Below, piece after piece: positions 8,261 to 18,534 of a stretch of 64,000 bases of DNA. The translations under genes were made by a program, and so were the position numbers. The stretch covers positions 444,353-508,352 of the forward strand of contig CBDCBA010000027.1 of the NCBI GenBank assembly GCA_965214125.1. Reading direction: 5' to 3'. The notes below the pieces were generated by a model. That model was given only the letters and a program-made list of their open reading frames with translations. It was not told the origin of the DNA and did not search any database. Origin of the DNA: CBDCBA01 sp965214125. GTDB lineage: Bacteria; Planctomycetota; Phycisphaerae; Tepidisphaerales; Tepidisphaeraceae. Each line of letters starts with the position of its first letter. The stretch's first letter is position 1.

Positions 8261-11200
8261 GTGAACAGTGTTGCCGCCGATTCCGTTCTCCCCGCCGCCC
8301 CGCCCGCCGCCACCACCACCGGGCGGTTGCGGCTGCGCAAGCTCGTCCTGAACGGCTTCAAGAGCTTTGCCGACGAAACCGAGTTCGTCTTCGACCGCCC
8401 GATCGTCGGCGTGGTCGGCCCGAACGGCTGCGGCAAGAGCAACGTGGTCGACGCCCTCAAGTGGGTGCTCGGCGAGCAGTCGGCCAAGAGCCTGCGCGGC
8501 GGCGCGATGCTCGACGTGATCTTCAACGGCAGCGGCAACCGCCCCGCCGGCACCAGCGCCGAGGTCACGCTTCACTTCGACAACCTGGGCGACGCAAGCA
8601 GTCGCCCGCTGCCGGTGGATGCCGACGAGGTCACGGTCGGCCGCGTGCTGCTGCGCGACGGGACGAGCCACTACAAACTCAACGGCCGCAACGCCCGGCT
8701 GAAGGACGTGCGCGAGCTGTTCCTCGACACGGGCATCGGCGTCGACGCCTACAGCATTATCGAGCAGGGCCGCGTCGCGCAGATGCTCGACGCCAACCCG
8801 GCCGAGCGGCGGCTGATCTTCGAGGAGGCGGCCGGCATCAGCCGGTTCAAGCAGCAGAAGAAGGAGGCCCAGCGCAAGCTCGAGCGCGTCGACGCCAACC
8901 TGCTGCGCCTCGGCGACGTGTTCGACGAGGTCGCCAAGCAGGTGCGGTCGCTCAAGCTCGCGGCCGGCAAGGCGCGGAGCTACCAGGAGCTGACCACGCG
9001 CCTCTCGGAGTTACGGCGGCGAGCGGCGGTACACGAGTACCACGCGCTCGTCACGCGCCGGCAGGAGCGCACGACCGAGCGCGAGGCGGCGGCATTCGAG
9101 GCCGACGATGCCGCGGGCGAGCTGCGGTCGGCGGAGTCGCGTTTGGCGGACCTTCGCCAGCAAGCCGAGCGGGCCGAAGAGGCGCGGCGGCAGAGTGAGG
9201 TCGGCCTCGTCCAGATCGAGGGACGCATCGAGCGGGCGGCGCAGCGAATCGACTACGCCCATCAGCAGGCGGAGCAGTTGCGGGGTCAGGAGGCGCAGCT
9301 TGCAATCGACCGCGCCGACGCCCAGCGCCAACTGTCGGAGCTCGCGGCCGCCGTTGAGGAGGACGAGCGGTCGCTCACCGACGCGACCGAGGAGTTGGAG
9401 AAGGCCCGCGGCGAGATCGAGGCCCGCCACGCCGCCCACCGCGACGCGCAGCTCGCGCAAGCAAAGCACGCGGAGTCCGCCGAACAATCGAAGGCGGCGC
9501 TGCTGCGGTCCATGAACGCCCTTGCCGCCGCCGATCGTCGGTTGGGGGCTTTGGAGATCGAGCAGAAGGCCGCCGCAGACCGGCTGGACGTGCTGGCGAG
9601 TCGGGCGGCGCAACTGCGCGACGCGGTCGGGTCGGCCCGATCGACGGTCACGGCGCTCGACGCCCGCGTTGCCGAACTGGCCGAGACGCGCGAGGTGGCG
9701 CAGGCGGCGCTCGACGCGAAGCGCCGCGAGGCCGTCTCGCTCGGAGACAAGCTCAGCGGCCTCGGCGAGCGGCTGGCCGAAGCGCGCGAGCAACGCAGCG
9801 GCCTTGCAAGTCGGCGGAAGGTGCTGACAGACCTCGAGGTGCGTCGCGAAGGCCTCGGCGAGGGCGTGAAGCAGATCCTGCGCGAGCGCGACGGGACGTT
9901 CAGCTTCGTGCGCGGGCTCGTCGCCGACCTGCTGCGCGTCGACGTCGAACACGCGGCCGTGGTCGAGGCGGCGCTGGACGGGCGCGACCAATGGCTGGTG
10001 GTGGACGCCGGCGCCCTCCCCGCCGCGGCACTCGAACATCAGGCGGCGTTGCGTGATCTCCCCAGCCGCGTGACGCTCGTTGCTTCAACTGACACAGCGA
10101 GCCAACTGCCTGCGGATGGCGAGCGGGCAAGCGATCTGGTGCAATCTGACCCGGAGCATCGCCCGCTAATCGAGCGGTTGCTCGGTGCGACGCGCGTGGT
10201 CGATTCGCTCGCAAGCGTCGTTGCCGGCCAGCGCTGCGTGACACGCGACGGCGACCTTGTCGAAGCCGACGGCACTCTCAGGATTGGCCCCGCGGGCGCG
10301 GGTTCCGGGCTCGTCAGCCGGCGCAGCGAACTCGCCGAGGTCAGCCACCAGATGGAGGAACTCGACGCCGCGATCGATCGGCTGCGAGGCGAGGTGGCGC
10401 AGGGATCGAGCGATTCCAAGCAGATCGAGCGCGACGTGAACGCCACGCGCGAGCGGGTGTACGAGGTGAACGCCCAGCAGGTTGAGGCGGCCGAGAAACG
10501 GTCGGCCCACCAGGATCGGTTGGCGACGTTTCAACGGGAATTGCCTTCGGTCGAGCAGGAAGCGCGGGAGGTCACGGAGCGGCGGGAGTCGCTTGAGGCC
10601 GAGCGCGACCAGCAGGACGTCGCACGCCAGAAGGCCGCGGACGAGCGGGATGCTGCCGAGGCGAGCCAGCAATCGCTCGCGGCGGAGGCCAACACCGTCG
10701 CCGGGCAGATTGCCCAAGCCGCCGAGGCGTTGACGGCCACGCGCGTCGCGCTAGGGCAAATCCAGGAGCAGCAAATCGCCGCTCGCCGCGCCGTTGATCG
10801 CCACGCGGCGCGGCGGCGGGAGCTACGCCAGCAGATTGAGCGGCTCGACACCGCCGCTGCCACGCTCGATGAGCGCCGCGACGCGATTACCGACGAAGCG
10901 GCCGTCGCGGAGTCGGAGAAAACGCACCTCGAACAAGAGCGAGAGGAGCTGATAGCTCGCGTCGCGGAGTTGGCGGCAAAGGTCAGGGCGCTGCGGTCCG
11001 AAGCCGCTGATGGCGCGGATCGGGTGGACGCAATCCAGCATCGCAAGGCGGACGCCGAGGATCGCGTGCGGGCCGCCGACGCGGCGCTGGCGGAGTTGGC
11101 GGTCCGTCTCGAAACCGCCGTCGCCCGCGCGGCCGAGGAGGCGGAGCTTGACGTCGTCGCCGCCCACGCCGAGGTGAGCGAGGGCGGCTACGAGGAGCCG

Positions 11201-11953
11201 GACGAGGATTGGGATGCCGTTGCGAATGAGGTCCGCGACCTGCGTGCCCGCATCAGCCGGCTCGGCAGCGTGAACGTCGACGCGATCGGCGAGCTTGAAC
11301 AACTGCAAGGCCGCGAGTCGACGCTGGGCGAGCAACTCGATGATCTGCGTACGAGCAAGAAGCAACTTGGCGAGCTGATCGACAGCCTGAACGTCGAGAG
11401 CAGCGAGCGGTTCGAGCAGACATTCAACGCCGTCCGTGAGCATTTCAGTCTGATGTTCCGCAAGCTTTTCGGGGGCGGGCGGGCGGACCTCTACCTACAG
11501 ACCGAGGTCGTTGAAAAGCGGCGCGACGACGAGGGCAACGTCTCGCAGGTCACGCGCACCGTCGACCCGCTCGATGCCGGCATCGACATCGTCGCCCGCC
11601 CGCCGGGCAAGCAGCCGGTGAGCATCAGCCAACTGTCAGGCGGCGAGAAGACGATGACGTGCGTCGCCCTGCTCATGAGTATTTTCAAGAGCAAACCGAG
11701 CCCCTTCTGCGTTCTCGACGAAGTCGACGCCGCTCTCGACGAGGCGAACAACGCCCGTTTCAACCGGATTCTCGAAGAGTTTCTGGGCGAGTCGCAGTTC
11801 ATCGTCATCACGCACTCGAAGCGCACGATGCGCGCGGCCGACGTGCTTTACGGCGTGACGATGCAGGACCAGGGCGTGAGCAAGAAGGTCGAAGTGCGAT
11901 TCGATCCACTTCAGCGAAACGGCTTGACCGAAAGAGAGGGGGGCCACGAATAG
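8261..11953 (+). CDS. smc: Chromosome partition protein SMC
   Basis: The 1230-residue protein has the full SMC layout: an N-terminal ATP-binding head with Walker A GPNGCGKSN at 53-61, a long coiled coil, a hinge at about 515-640 (FVRGLVADLL and following), a second coiled coil, and a C-terminal head with the ABC signature LSGGEK near 1125 and Walker B LDEVDAALD near 1150. It forms a homodimer that, with ScpA and ScpB, compacts and separates sister chromosomes. scpA and scpB are not nearby. The GTG start gives about 25 residues before the usual first strand. The stop codon lies in the first arm of the inverted repeat that follows. Confidence 0.97.
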   Translation: MNSVAADSVLPAAPPAATTTGRLRLRKLVLNGFKSFADETEFVFDRPIVGVVGPNGCGKSNVVDALKWVLGEQSAKSLRGGAMLDVIFNGSGNRPAGTSAEVTLHFDNLGDASSRPLPVDADEVTVGRVLLRDGTSHYKLNGRNARLKDVRELFLDTGIGVDAYSIIEQGRVAQMLDANPAERRLIFEEAAGISRFKQQKKEAQRKLERVDANLLRLGDVFDEVAKQVRSLKLAAGKARSYQELTTRLSELRRRAAVHEYHALVTRRQERTTEREAAAFEADDAAGELRSAESRLADLRQQAERAEEARRQSEVGLVQIEGRIERAAQRIDYAHQQAEQLRGQEAQLAIDRADAQRQLSELAAAVEEDERSLTDATEELEKARGEIEARHAAHRDAQLAQAKHAESAEQSKAALLRSMNALAAADRRLGALEIEQKAAADRLDVLASRAAQLRDAVGSARSTVTALDARVAELAETREVAQAALDAKRREAVSLGDKLSGLGERLAEAREQRSGLASRRKVLTDLEVRREGLGEGVKQILRERDGTFSFVRGLVADLLRVDVEHAAVVEAALDGRDQWLVVDAGALPAAALEHQAALRDLPSRVTLVASTDTASQLPADGERASDLVQSDPEHRPLIERLLGATRVVDSLASVVAGQRCVTRDGDLVEADGTLRIGPAGAGSGLVSRRSELAEVSHQMEELDAAIDRLRGEVAQGSSDSKQIERDVNATRERVYEVNAQQVEAAEKRSAHQDRLATFQRELPSVEQEAREVTERRESLEAERDQQDVARQKAADERDAAEASQQSLAAEANTVAGQIAQAAEALTATRVALGQIQEQQIAARRAVDRHAARRRELRQQIERLDTAAATLDERRDAITDEAAVAESEKTHLEQEREELIARVAELAAKVRALRSEAADGADRVDAIQHRKADAEDRVRAADAALAELAVRLETAVARAAEEAELDVVAAHAEVSEGGYEEPDEDWDAVANEVRDLRARISRLGSVNVDAIGELEQLQGRESTLGEQLDDLRTSKKQLGELIDSLNVESSERFEQTFNAVREHFSLMFRKLFGGGRADLYLQTEVVEKRRDDEGNVSQVTRTVDPLDAGIDIVARPPGKQPVSISQLSGGEKTMTCVALLMSIFKSKPSPFCVLDEVDAALDEANNARFNRILEEFLGESQFIVITHSKRTMRAADVLYGVTMQDQGVSKKVEVRFDPLQRNGLTEREGGHE

Positions 11954-12033
11954 GCACGAAGAAGCACGAATGAGGGAGAGGGCCAGACCGCACTCTCTGC
12001 TATTCGTGACTCTTCGTGCGGATTCGTGGCCTA
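11943..12033. repeat. Inverted repeat spanning both stop codons of convergent smc and nrdR
   Basis: The arms 11943-11980 and 11994-12033 are imperfect inverted copies. Each is built from a word repeated every 10 bases (CACGAATAGG, CACGAAGAAG, CACGAATGAG), and the reverse arm carries the same words. The smc TAG and the nrdR stop both lie inside the arms, so the element exactly fills the space between the two genes. It can serve as a bidirectional terminator, and it resembles the heptamer-based elements of the ribosomal operon in design, with a different word length. Confidence 0.85.
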
Positions 12034-12552
12034 CTTTCTGCCCTTGCGGAGCATGTCCGCGAAGAGGTTCGGCTCGTCGGCGGCGTCACCGCGGCGATCG
12101 ACGACGTCCTTGATCTCCGTCATCAAATCTTCGACCGTGCTGAACTGCCGGTAGACGCTGGCGAAGCGCACGTAGGCGACCTGGTCGAGATCGCGCAGGC
12201 GGCGCATCACTTGTTGGCCGATCCAGTCGCTGGGCACCTCGCGGTCGAAGACACGCTGGGCCTCGTCCTCGACGTCTTCGGCAAGCTTGGCAAGGGCCGC
12301 CTCGGGGACGGGGCGCTTGTACGCGGCCCGCTCGAGGCCGACGAGGATTTTCTGACGATCCCACGGGCTGCGGCGGTTGTCCTTTTTAACGACGGTCAGC
12401 TTCACGCCCGCCTCGATGCGCTCGTAGGTCGTGAAGCGCTTGTCGCAGCGCAGGCACTCGCGCCGGCGGCGAATCGCGTCGCCGTTGTCGGCCGAGCGCG
12501 AGTCGATCACCTTGAGCTTGTCTTTGTTGGCGCCGCAGAACGGGCAATGCAT
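12031..12552 (-). CDS. nrdR: Transcriptional repressor NrdR
   Basis: NrdR senses ATP/dATP and represses ribonucleotide reductase genes by binding NrdR boxes. The 173-residue protein starts MHCPFCG with a zinc ribbon (Cys3, Cys6, Cys33, Cys36) and continues with RFTTYER and an ATP-cone domain (VVKKDNRRSPWDRQKI onward). The length fits the family (about 150-175). The ATG at 12552 was chosen because the family starts just before the CPFC motif; the open frame runs further upstream without family similarity. It is divergent from the CapD-like gene. No ribonucleotide reductase gene is in the window. Confidence 0.95.
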   Translation of the reverse strand: MHCPFCGANKDKLKVIDSRSADNGDAIRRRRECLRCDKRFTTYERIEAGVKLTVVKKDNRRSPWDRQKILVGLERAAYKRPVPEAALAKLAEDVEDEAQRVFDREVPSDWIGQQVMRRLRDLDQVAYVRFASVYRQFSTVEDLMTEIKDVVDRRGDAADEPNLFADMLRKGRK

Positions 12553-12680
12553 AGCAATCGGGCGAGACGGGAAAGGCCCGCCACAACCGGCGGGGGTCGG
12601 CTCTAGCGTAAACCCCAACCCGCCCGCAACAAGCGGCCGGGGGATAAAGGGCCGCGCCGCCGACGACCGATAACACGCCT

Positions 12681-13853
<1,173 letters not shown>

Positions 13854-13997
13854 GGCACTTTGGTCCGGTTGTGACGGCTGCCGTTGGCGAATCCGGACGC
13901 ACCCTGCCGATAACGGCAACATCCGCGGCCTCACCCCCCACACTGGCCGTGACCACTTCAATCACCGGATTCCCAGGTGAGCCACGGAAGGCAACCT

Positions 13998-15425
13998 ATG
14001 CGGACAATCGCGATCATCAATCAGAAGGGCGGGTGCGGCAAAACCACCACCGCCGTCAACCTCGCCGCGTGCATGGCCCGCCTCGGGCACAAGACCTTGC
14101 TCGTCGACATGGACCCGCAGGGCCACTGCGGCACCGGGCTGGCCGTGCCGGAGGACCAAATCGAGCGCGGCGTCTACGAGACCCTGCTCGACCCCGCTGA
14201 CGGACCCGCCTGCACCCTCGGCGACATCACCTGGCAGATCGCCACCGGCTTCGACCTCGCTCCCAGCAACCTGAAGCTCGCCGGCTTTGAGCAACTCTTC
14301 GCTGGCCGGCAGGGGCGCGAGTCGCGTCTCAAACAGGCGTTGGCCAAGGTTGATGATAAGTACGGCTGGTGCATCGTCGACTGCCCGCCCGGCGTGGGAC
14401 TGCTCACGTTCAACGCACTCGTCGCGTGCGACGAAGTCATCATTCCCGTCGAAACCGGCTACTTCAGTCTGCACGGGCTCGGACGGATGATCGAGACGCT
14501 CGAGGAACTCAAAGACGCCTGCGGCAAGGAGACGCTCATCCGCGTGCTGCCGACGCTCTACGACACGCGGACGAAGCTGGCCCGCGAGGTGCTCGCAGAA
14601 CTACGCGGTCGGTTCAAGGACGTGCTGATGCGGTCAACCGTGAACTTCAACACAAAGCTGAAGGAGGCCGCCAGCTTCGGCCAGCCGATCACGGAGTACG
14701 ACCCCGGCAGCCGCGGGTACAAGGACTTCGTCGACCTCGCCCGCGAGCTGATGGGCGAGCGGCCTGTGAACGTCGGCACGGCGCCGGCGAAGCAGAGCGA
14801 CGAGCCGCTGAGCCGCCCGGCGGAGCTCGTGCAGCGGGCCAAGCAGCTCGCGCAGCTTTCGGCCAACACGTTCGGCCGGGGCGGTGCGAAGGTCCAGCCG
14901 CCACGCCCAACGGCCGAGGCTGACCGCGAGGTAAATCAGCCGGAGATTCGGGAAGCATCGCCAGTCGAGCGGCCGGCGGTCGCGGGGACGATCGGCCCGA
15001 AGTTTGAGAAGAATGCCGACGCCGCCGTCGCGGACCCCGCCGGCAGCGCGGCCCGGATCCTGAGCATGGTCGAGATCGGCGACGACGATCCCAAGCCGGC
15101 CGAGAAGCCCAAGGCGACGACGCAGGAGAAGATCGACGCCTTCTACGGCGTGCGGCAGCAGAGCGGTGAGGTCGAGTTCGTCAGCCGCCTTGGCGAGGCT
15201 CGCCAGGTGCAGATCGCCGGCGACTTCAACAACTGGAGCCCGCTCGGCACGCCGATGCGCCCCAGCCAGGAGCGCCCCGGTACGTGGATCTGCCGCCTGC
15301 CGCTGCCGAGCGGCCGGTACCGCTACCGCTTCGTCGTCGACGGCGCGTGGGTTAACGACCCACACAACCGCGAGCTCGAGAAGAACGAGTACGGCGAGTT
15401 CAACAACGTCCTGCAAGTCGCCTGA
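13998..15425 (+). CDS. ParA-family ATPase fused to a glycogen-binding (CBM48/AMPK1-like) domain
   Basis: The 475-residue protein starts with a ParA/MinD-type ATPase: deviant Walker A KGGCGKTT at 10-17, DMDPQGHCGTG, and DCPPGVG. It follows the Soj/ParA pattern to about residue 260. A Pro/Ala-rich linker follows, then at about 393-475 a beta-sandwich resembling the AMPK glycogen-binding/isoamylase N-terminal domain (QIAGDFNNWSPLGTPM, then LPSGRYRYRFVVDG). The ATG at 13998 has a good site, GGAAGG, upstream. ParA proteins position DNA or protein cargo; a carbohydrate-binding tail suggests cargo such as glycogen or a polysaccharide-associated complex. There is no parB neighbour. The gene after it is 35 bases downstream and probably in the same operon. 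Confidence 0.88.
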   Translation: MRTIAIINQKGGCGKTTTAVNLAACMARLGHKTLLVDMDPQGHCGTGLAVPEDQIERGVYETLLDPADGPACTLGDITWQIATGFDLAPSNLKLAGFEQLFAGRQGRESRLKQALAKVDDKYGWCIVDCPPGVGLLTFNALVACDEVIIPVETGYFSLHGLGRMIETLEELKDACGKETLIRVLPTLYDTRTKLAREVLAELRGRFKDVLMRSTVNFNTKLKEAASFGQPITEYDPGSRGYKDFVDLARELMGERPVNVGTAPAKQSDEPLSRPAELVQRAKQLAQLSANTFGRGGAKVQPPRPTAEADREVNQPEIREASPVERPAVAGTIGPKFEKNADAAVADPAGSAARILSMVEIGDDDPKPAEKPKATTQEKIDAFYGVRQQSGEVEFVSRLGEARQVQIAGDFNNWSPLGTPMRPSQERPGTWICRLPLPSGRYRYRFVVDGAWVNDPHNRELEKNEYGEFNNVLQVA

Positions 15426-15460
15426 ACTCCCTCTGTCCCACCGCACTCGCACCGCCCGCC

Positions 15461-17002
15461 ATGCACGCCCACAACGGACACTCCCACCACTCCCACGACC
15501 ACCGCTTCGAGGCGCCCAAGAACGGCCACGCGAAGCACAACGGCTCGTCGAACCGCAAGCATCTCAGCGAGATCAGCCACCTGTTCCTGAGCGACCTGCG
15601 CGACGACAATGCCCTGCCGCGGCGACACCCGCCGGCGCGGAATTCGCCGGGAACGGTCGCCATCGTGGCGGCGCGGATGACCGGCGGCTTCGTCCGCCAC
15701 GCCTGCGCTCAGGCGTCGCTGCTGGCCACAGACGATCTGGCCAACGGGGGCGACGGGCGTGTTGCTGTGGCGCTGGTCGATGCGGCCGAACTGCGCGTCT
15801 TCGTCATCGATGCCAACGGCGACGGCGGCGACGAGGCGGCCGAGCCGGTGAAGACGACCGACGCGAGCGACCTCGCCGATGTGTTGGAAGAACTCCGGGG
15901 CGATGTCGGCCGGTGGGCCTTCGCCCTGCCCGACCCGCGGCTGCCGCAGGCCCGTCGCCTGCTCGGGCGCAGCCGCTCGTGGACGCTGCTGACCAGCGCC
16001 AACCACGAGGGCGTCGTCAGCGGCTACCGCACGCTCAAGGGCCTGTGCGAACTCGAACTTCCCGAGGATTTGGCCGACGACGCGGGCGCTTACGACGGTG
16101 AGGGGCCGGAGGTCACGCTCGCGATGCTCGACGCCAAGAGCGCCGAAGACGCGGAACGCTCGGCCAAAAAGCTGGCGGGCGTCTGCGGACAGTTCCTCGA
16201 CTTGAGCCTGCGGCAGAGCGCCCGCGACGCCGACACCGTTGGCCAGGCGTGGTCGGCGACCGAGGTGCTGCGTTGCCTCTGGCCGACCGCCGCCGACGCC
16301 GCGGAGGCGTGGCCGCTGCTGGAGCAGGCCGCGTTCGCGACGACCTCCCCGACTCACTCCGACCCGATCCCACCGATGCTCAAGCCCGCCGACGCCGCCG
16401 ATCACGCCGACTTCGATCCCGTCGCGGCCGCCGGCAAGTTCGCGGCAACGCTGGAGGAGAAGCAGATCCCCGCAATCGCCCGTCCGATCCAGCGCGAGAT
16501 TCCCGCCTCGCCGGCGCCGAAGGCGGAGCCAGTGCCCGAGCCCGCCCCCGCGGCGTCGATGCCGAGCCCGGTCGGGGAGGACGAGGTGATCGAACTTCCG
16601 GCCGGCGAGTCGGTCGTCGATGCCGCCCTTGCCCACGACGCTAAGGCGGGACTGGCAATCACCCCGATCGCCGCGCCGATGCTGCCGTCGGCGAAGGTGG
16701 CGGTCGACCGCGACGGCCGCCTCGTCGTCGTTGCCGCCGCGAGCGAGGGACTGGGCGACCTCGCGCTCATCGCCCGCGCCACCGCCTGGGCGGGCGAAAA
16801 CCGCCAACTGTTGTCAATGGCGCTCGGCCAATACCGCCTGAGCGACGCGCCGGTCGCCCTGCGGCTATACGTGTCAGCGAAGGACGCCGGGGCCGCGTCG
16901 TTGAAGCTGTTGCTCACCAACGGCTCGGCCGACGCGACGGTGTGCGTCTACCGCAAGCTCCGCTGGGCCGGCCGCGAGGGACTGCTGCTGGAAGCGGCGT
17001 AG
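15461..17002 (+). CDS. Hypothetical protein with His-rich N-terminus, downstream of the ParA-CBM48 gene
   Basis: The 513-residue protein opens with nine His among the first 26 residues (HSHHSHDH and more), a likely metal-binding or sticky tail. Residues about 60-290 look like a degenerate nucleotide-binding Rossmann-type fold (TVAIVAARMTGGFV, FALPDPRLPQARRLLGRSRS, SANHEGVVSGYRTL), which recalls the ParA/MinD fold without a Walker A motif. A Pro/Ala-rich linker and a C-terminal domain of about 100 residues follow. Being 35 bases behind the ParA fusion, it is probably its partner. I do not recognise a named family and the resemblance is by eye only. Confidence 0.75.
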   Translation: MHAHNGHSHHSHDHRFEAPKNGHAKHNGSSNRKHLSEISHLFLSDLRDDNALPRRHPPARNSPGTVAIVAARMTGGFVRHACAQASLLATDDLANGGDGRVAVALVDAAELRVFVIDANGDGGDEAAEPVKTTDASDLADVLEELRGDVGRWAFALPDPRLPQARRLLGRSRSWTLLTSANHEGVVSGYRTLKGLCELELPEDLADDAGAYDGEGPEVTLAMLDAKSAEDAERSAKKLAGVCGQFLDLSLRQSARDADTVGQAWSATEVLRCLWPTAADAAEAWPLLEQAAFATTSPTHSDPIPPMLKPADAADHADFDPVAAAGKFAATLEEKQIPAIARPIQREIPASPAPKAEPVPEPAPAASMPSPVGEDEVIELPAGESVVDAALAHDAKAGLAITPIAAPMLPSAKVAVDRDGRLVVVAAASEGLGDLALIARATAWAGENRQLLSMALGQYRLSDAPVALRLYVSAKDAGAASLKLLLTNGSADATVCVYRKLRWAGREGLLLEAA

Positions 17003-17038
17003 GTGGTCAATCGCGCGATCGCTCGGAAATGCCAATAG

Positions 17039-17107
17039 CCGCGACGCAACACGGCGCGGTCCGACCTCGCTGCAACTGCGACCGAACCGCGCCGCGTTGC
17101 GTCGCGG
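17039..17107. terminator. Large hairpin between convergent genes
   Basis: Two 22-base arms at 17039-17060 and 17086-17107 pair with one mismatch around a 25-base loop. It lies between the convergent ends of the gene at 17002 and the DUF1501 gene at 17141. This is the position of a bidirectional terminator; there is no clear T-run on either side. The arms are rich in GCGACGCAAC and recall, loosely, the inverted repeat at 53.9 kb. Confidence 0.6.
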
Positions 17108-17140
17108 CTGTTGACTTGGTTCGTGGAACGACCCGTTCTT

Positions 17141-18445
17141 CTACCCACGCAGGAGCGGCAGCGGCTCGAACCGCGACCCGAGGATGCGGCCGACGGTTTC
17201 GGCGTCGCAGTCGAGCCACTGATGCAGGACGCTGGCGTAGCAGTTGCGGAAGTCGACGTTGTACTTCAGGTCGCCTTGATCGAGGTCTGTCAGCGACGGG
17301 TGATTGCCGAGGATGCCGGGGTTGACGCGCTTGCCGAAGAACATCATCGGCGCGGCCGCGCCGTGGTCGGTGCCGCCGCTGGCGTTTTGCTTCACGCGGC
17401 GGCCGAACTCGCTGAAGGTCATCACAGCCACGCGCTCGTCGTTGCCCTGCTGCTGAATGTCGGCCATGAAGGCGCCCACGCCCTGGGCGAACTCGCGCAT
17501 CAGGCGGTTGTGCCGCCCGGCCTGGCCGGCGTGGGTGTCGAAGCCGCCAAGGCTGACGTAGTAGACGCGCGTGGGCATGTGTCCCTTGATCATCGCAGCG
17601 GTCATGCGCAGGCCGTCGCCGAACTTGCCGCGCGGGTATTGCACCGGCGGCCTATGGCTGTTGACGGCTTTGAGCACGCGGTCGCTGCTGACCTGCGCGT
17701 CCATCGCGGTGCGGGTCAGGAAGTCGAGCTGCCCCGCCTCCGTGCGCGGGTCGTCGGCCTTTCCGTCGGTGTCGAGGTGAAGCTGGCTCAGGGCATCGTC
17801 GCCGGGGCCTTTGTACTGGTAATCGTTGATGTTCTCGAGGCTCAGCGGCATCGTTGCCTCGCCCTGCATCGCCACGGGATTGGTCTCGCCGAGGCTGATG
17901 CCCGCCTGCGGGTCGCCGGTGGCGTCGGGATCGAGCGGCTGGCCTTTGGGGTCGAGGCCGCCGCACTGGTTGTCGAAGAAGCGCCCGAGCCAGCCGCTGC
18001 GGATCGCCTCCACCTTCGGGTTGGCCGTGTGCCAGACGTCCATCGAGCGGAAGTGGCTGCGATCGGGGTTGGGGTAGCCCACGCCCTGCACGAGGGCCAT
18101 GCGGCCGTCGTTGTAGAGGTCCATGAGCGACCGGAGCTCGGGGTTGAGCCCGAGGAAGTCGGTCATCTTCAGCGCCTGATCGCCGCCGATGGCCAGGCCC
18201 GGCCGGGCGGCGTGGTAGGCGTCGTCGCCGAAGGGGACGACGGTGTTGAGCCCGTCGTTGCCGCCCGAGAGCTGGCAGACGACAAGGATCTTGCCGTCGG
18301 TGCCGCTGTCGCTTTGAGTGAGCTTGACGTCGAACGGGTCGCCGACGGCGAAGGCGGTTTTGCTGATGAAGGACGGCACGGTCCCGCCGGCGGCGAGCAT
18401 CGTCAGGCCCTTTGTCAGGAACGCGCGGCGGGTGGTGGGATTCAT
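17141..18445 (-). CDS. DUF1501 protein, Tat-exported
   Basis: The 434-residue protein begins with a twin-arginine signal (TTRRAFLTKG, then a hydrophobic stretch) and continues with the DUF1501 pattern: LVVCQLSGGNDGLNTVVP, SHFRSMDVWHTA, GGFDTHAGQ, SEFGRRVKQN and GTDHGAA. This belongs to the alkaline phosphatase/sulfatase-like superfamily and is very common in planctomycetes, next to a DUF1800 gene as here. It is probably a periplasmic or surface hydrolase; the substrate is unknown. It follows the DUF1800 gene on the same strand with an 85-base spacer holding an inverted repeat. Confidence 0.92.
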   Translation of the reverse strand: MNPTTRRAFLTKGLTMLAAGGTVPSFISKTAFAVGDPFDVKLTQSDSGTDGKILVVCQLSGGNDGLNTVVPFGDDAYHAARPGLAIGGDQALKMTDFLGLNPELRSLMDLYNDGRMALVQGVGYPNPDRSHFRSMDVWHTANPKVEAIRSGWLGRFFDNQCGGLDPKGQPLDPDATGDPQAGISLGETNPVAMQGEATMPLSLENINDYQYKGPGDDALSQLHLDTDGKADDPRTEAGQLDFLTRTAMDAQVSSDRVLKAVNSHRPPVQYPRGKFGDGLRMTAAMIKGHMPTRVYYVSLGGFDTHAGQAGRHNRLMREFAQGVGAFMADIQQQGNDERVAVMTFSEFGRRVKQNASGGTDHGAAAPMMFFGKRVNPGILGNHPSLTDLDQGDLKYNVDFRNCYASVLHQWLDCDAETVGRILGSRFEPLPLLRG

Positions 18446-18458
18446 AATCGTGCTTGGT

Positions 18459-18534
18459 GAATTGGGGATTAGTGGATTTGGTCAGACTCGCAATCGGGCT
18501 CTGGCCCAAATTACGAATGCCAAATCCCGACTAA
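18459..18534. repeat. Heptamer-type inverted repeat between DUF1800 and DUF1501 genes
   Basis: The arms at about 18459-18483 and 18505-18534 are imperfect inverted copies (TTAGTGGATTTGG against CCAAATCCCGACTAA). The words recur about every seven bases (GAATTGG, GGATTAG, TGGATTT). The right arm includes the stop codon of the DUF1800 gene. The sequence is AT-rich against its high-GC surroundings, and its words (AATTTG, AATCCC) resemble those of the element at 61.9 kb between rplN and rpsQ. Confidence 0.75.

Noticed and set aside
17039..17107. Member of the heptamer hairpin family
   Set aside because: The arms pair very well, but there is no 7-base or 10-base internal rhythm, so it was kept as a terminator-like hairpin.
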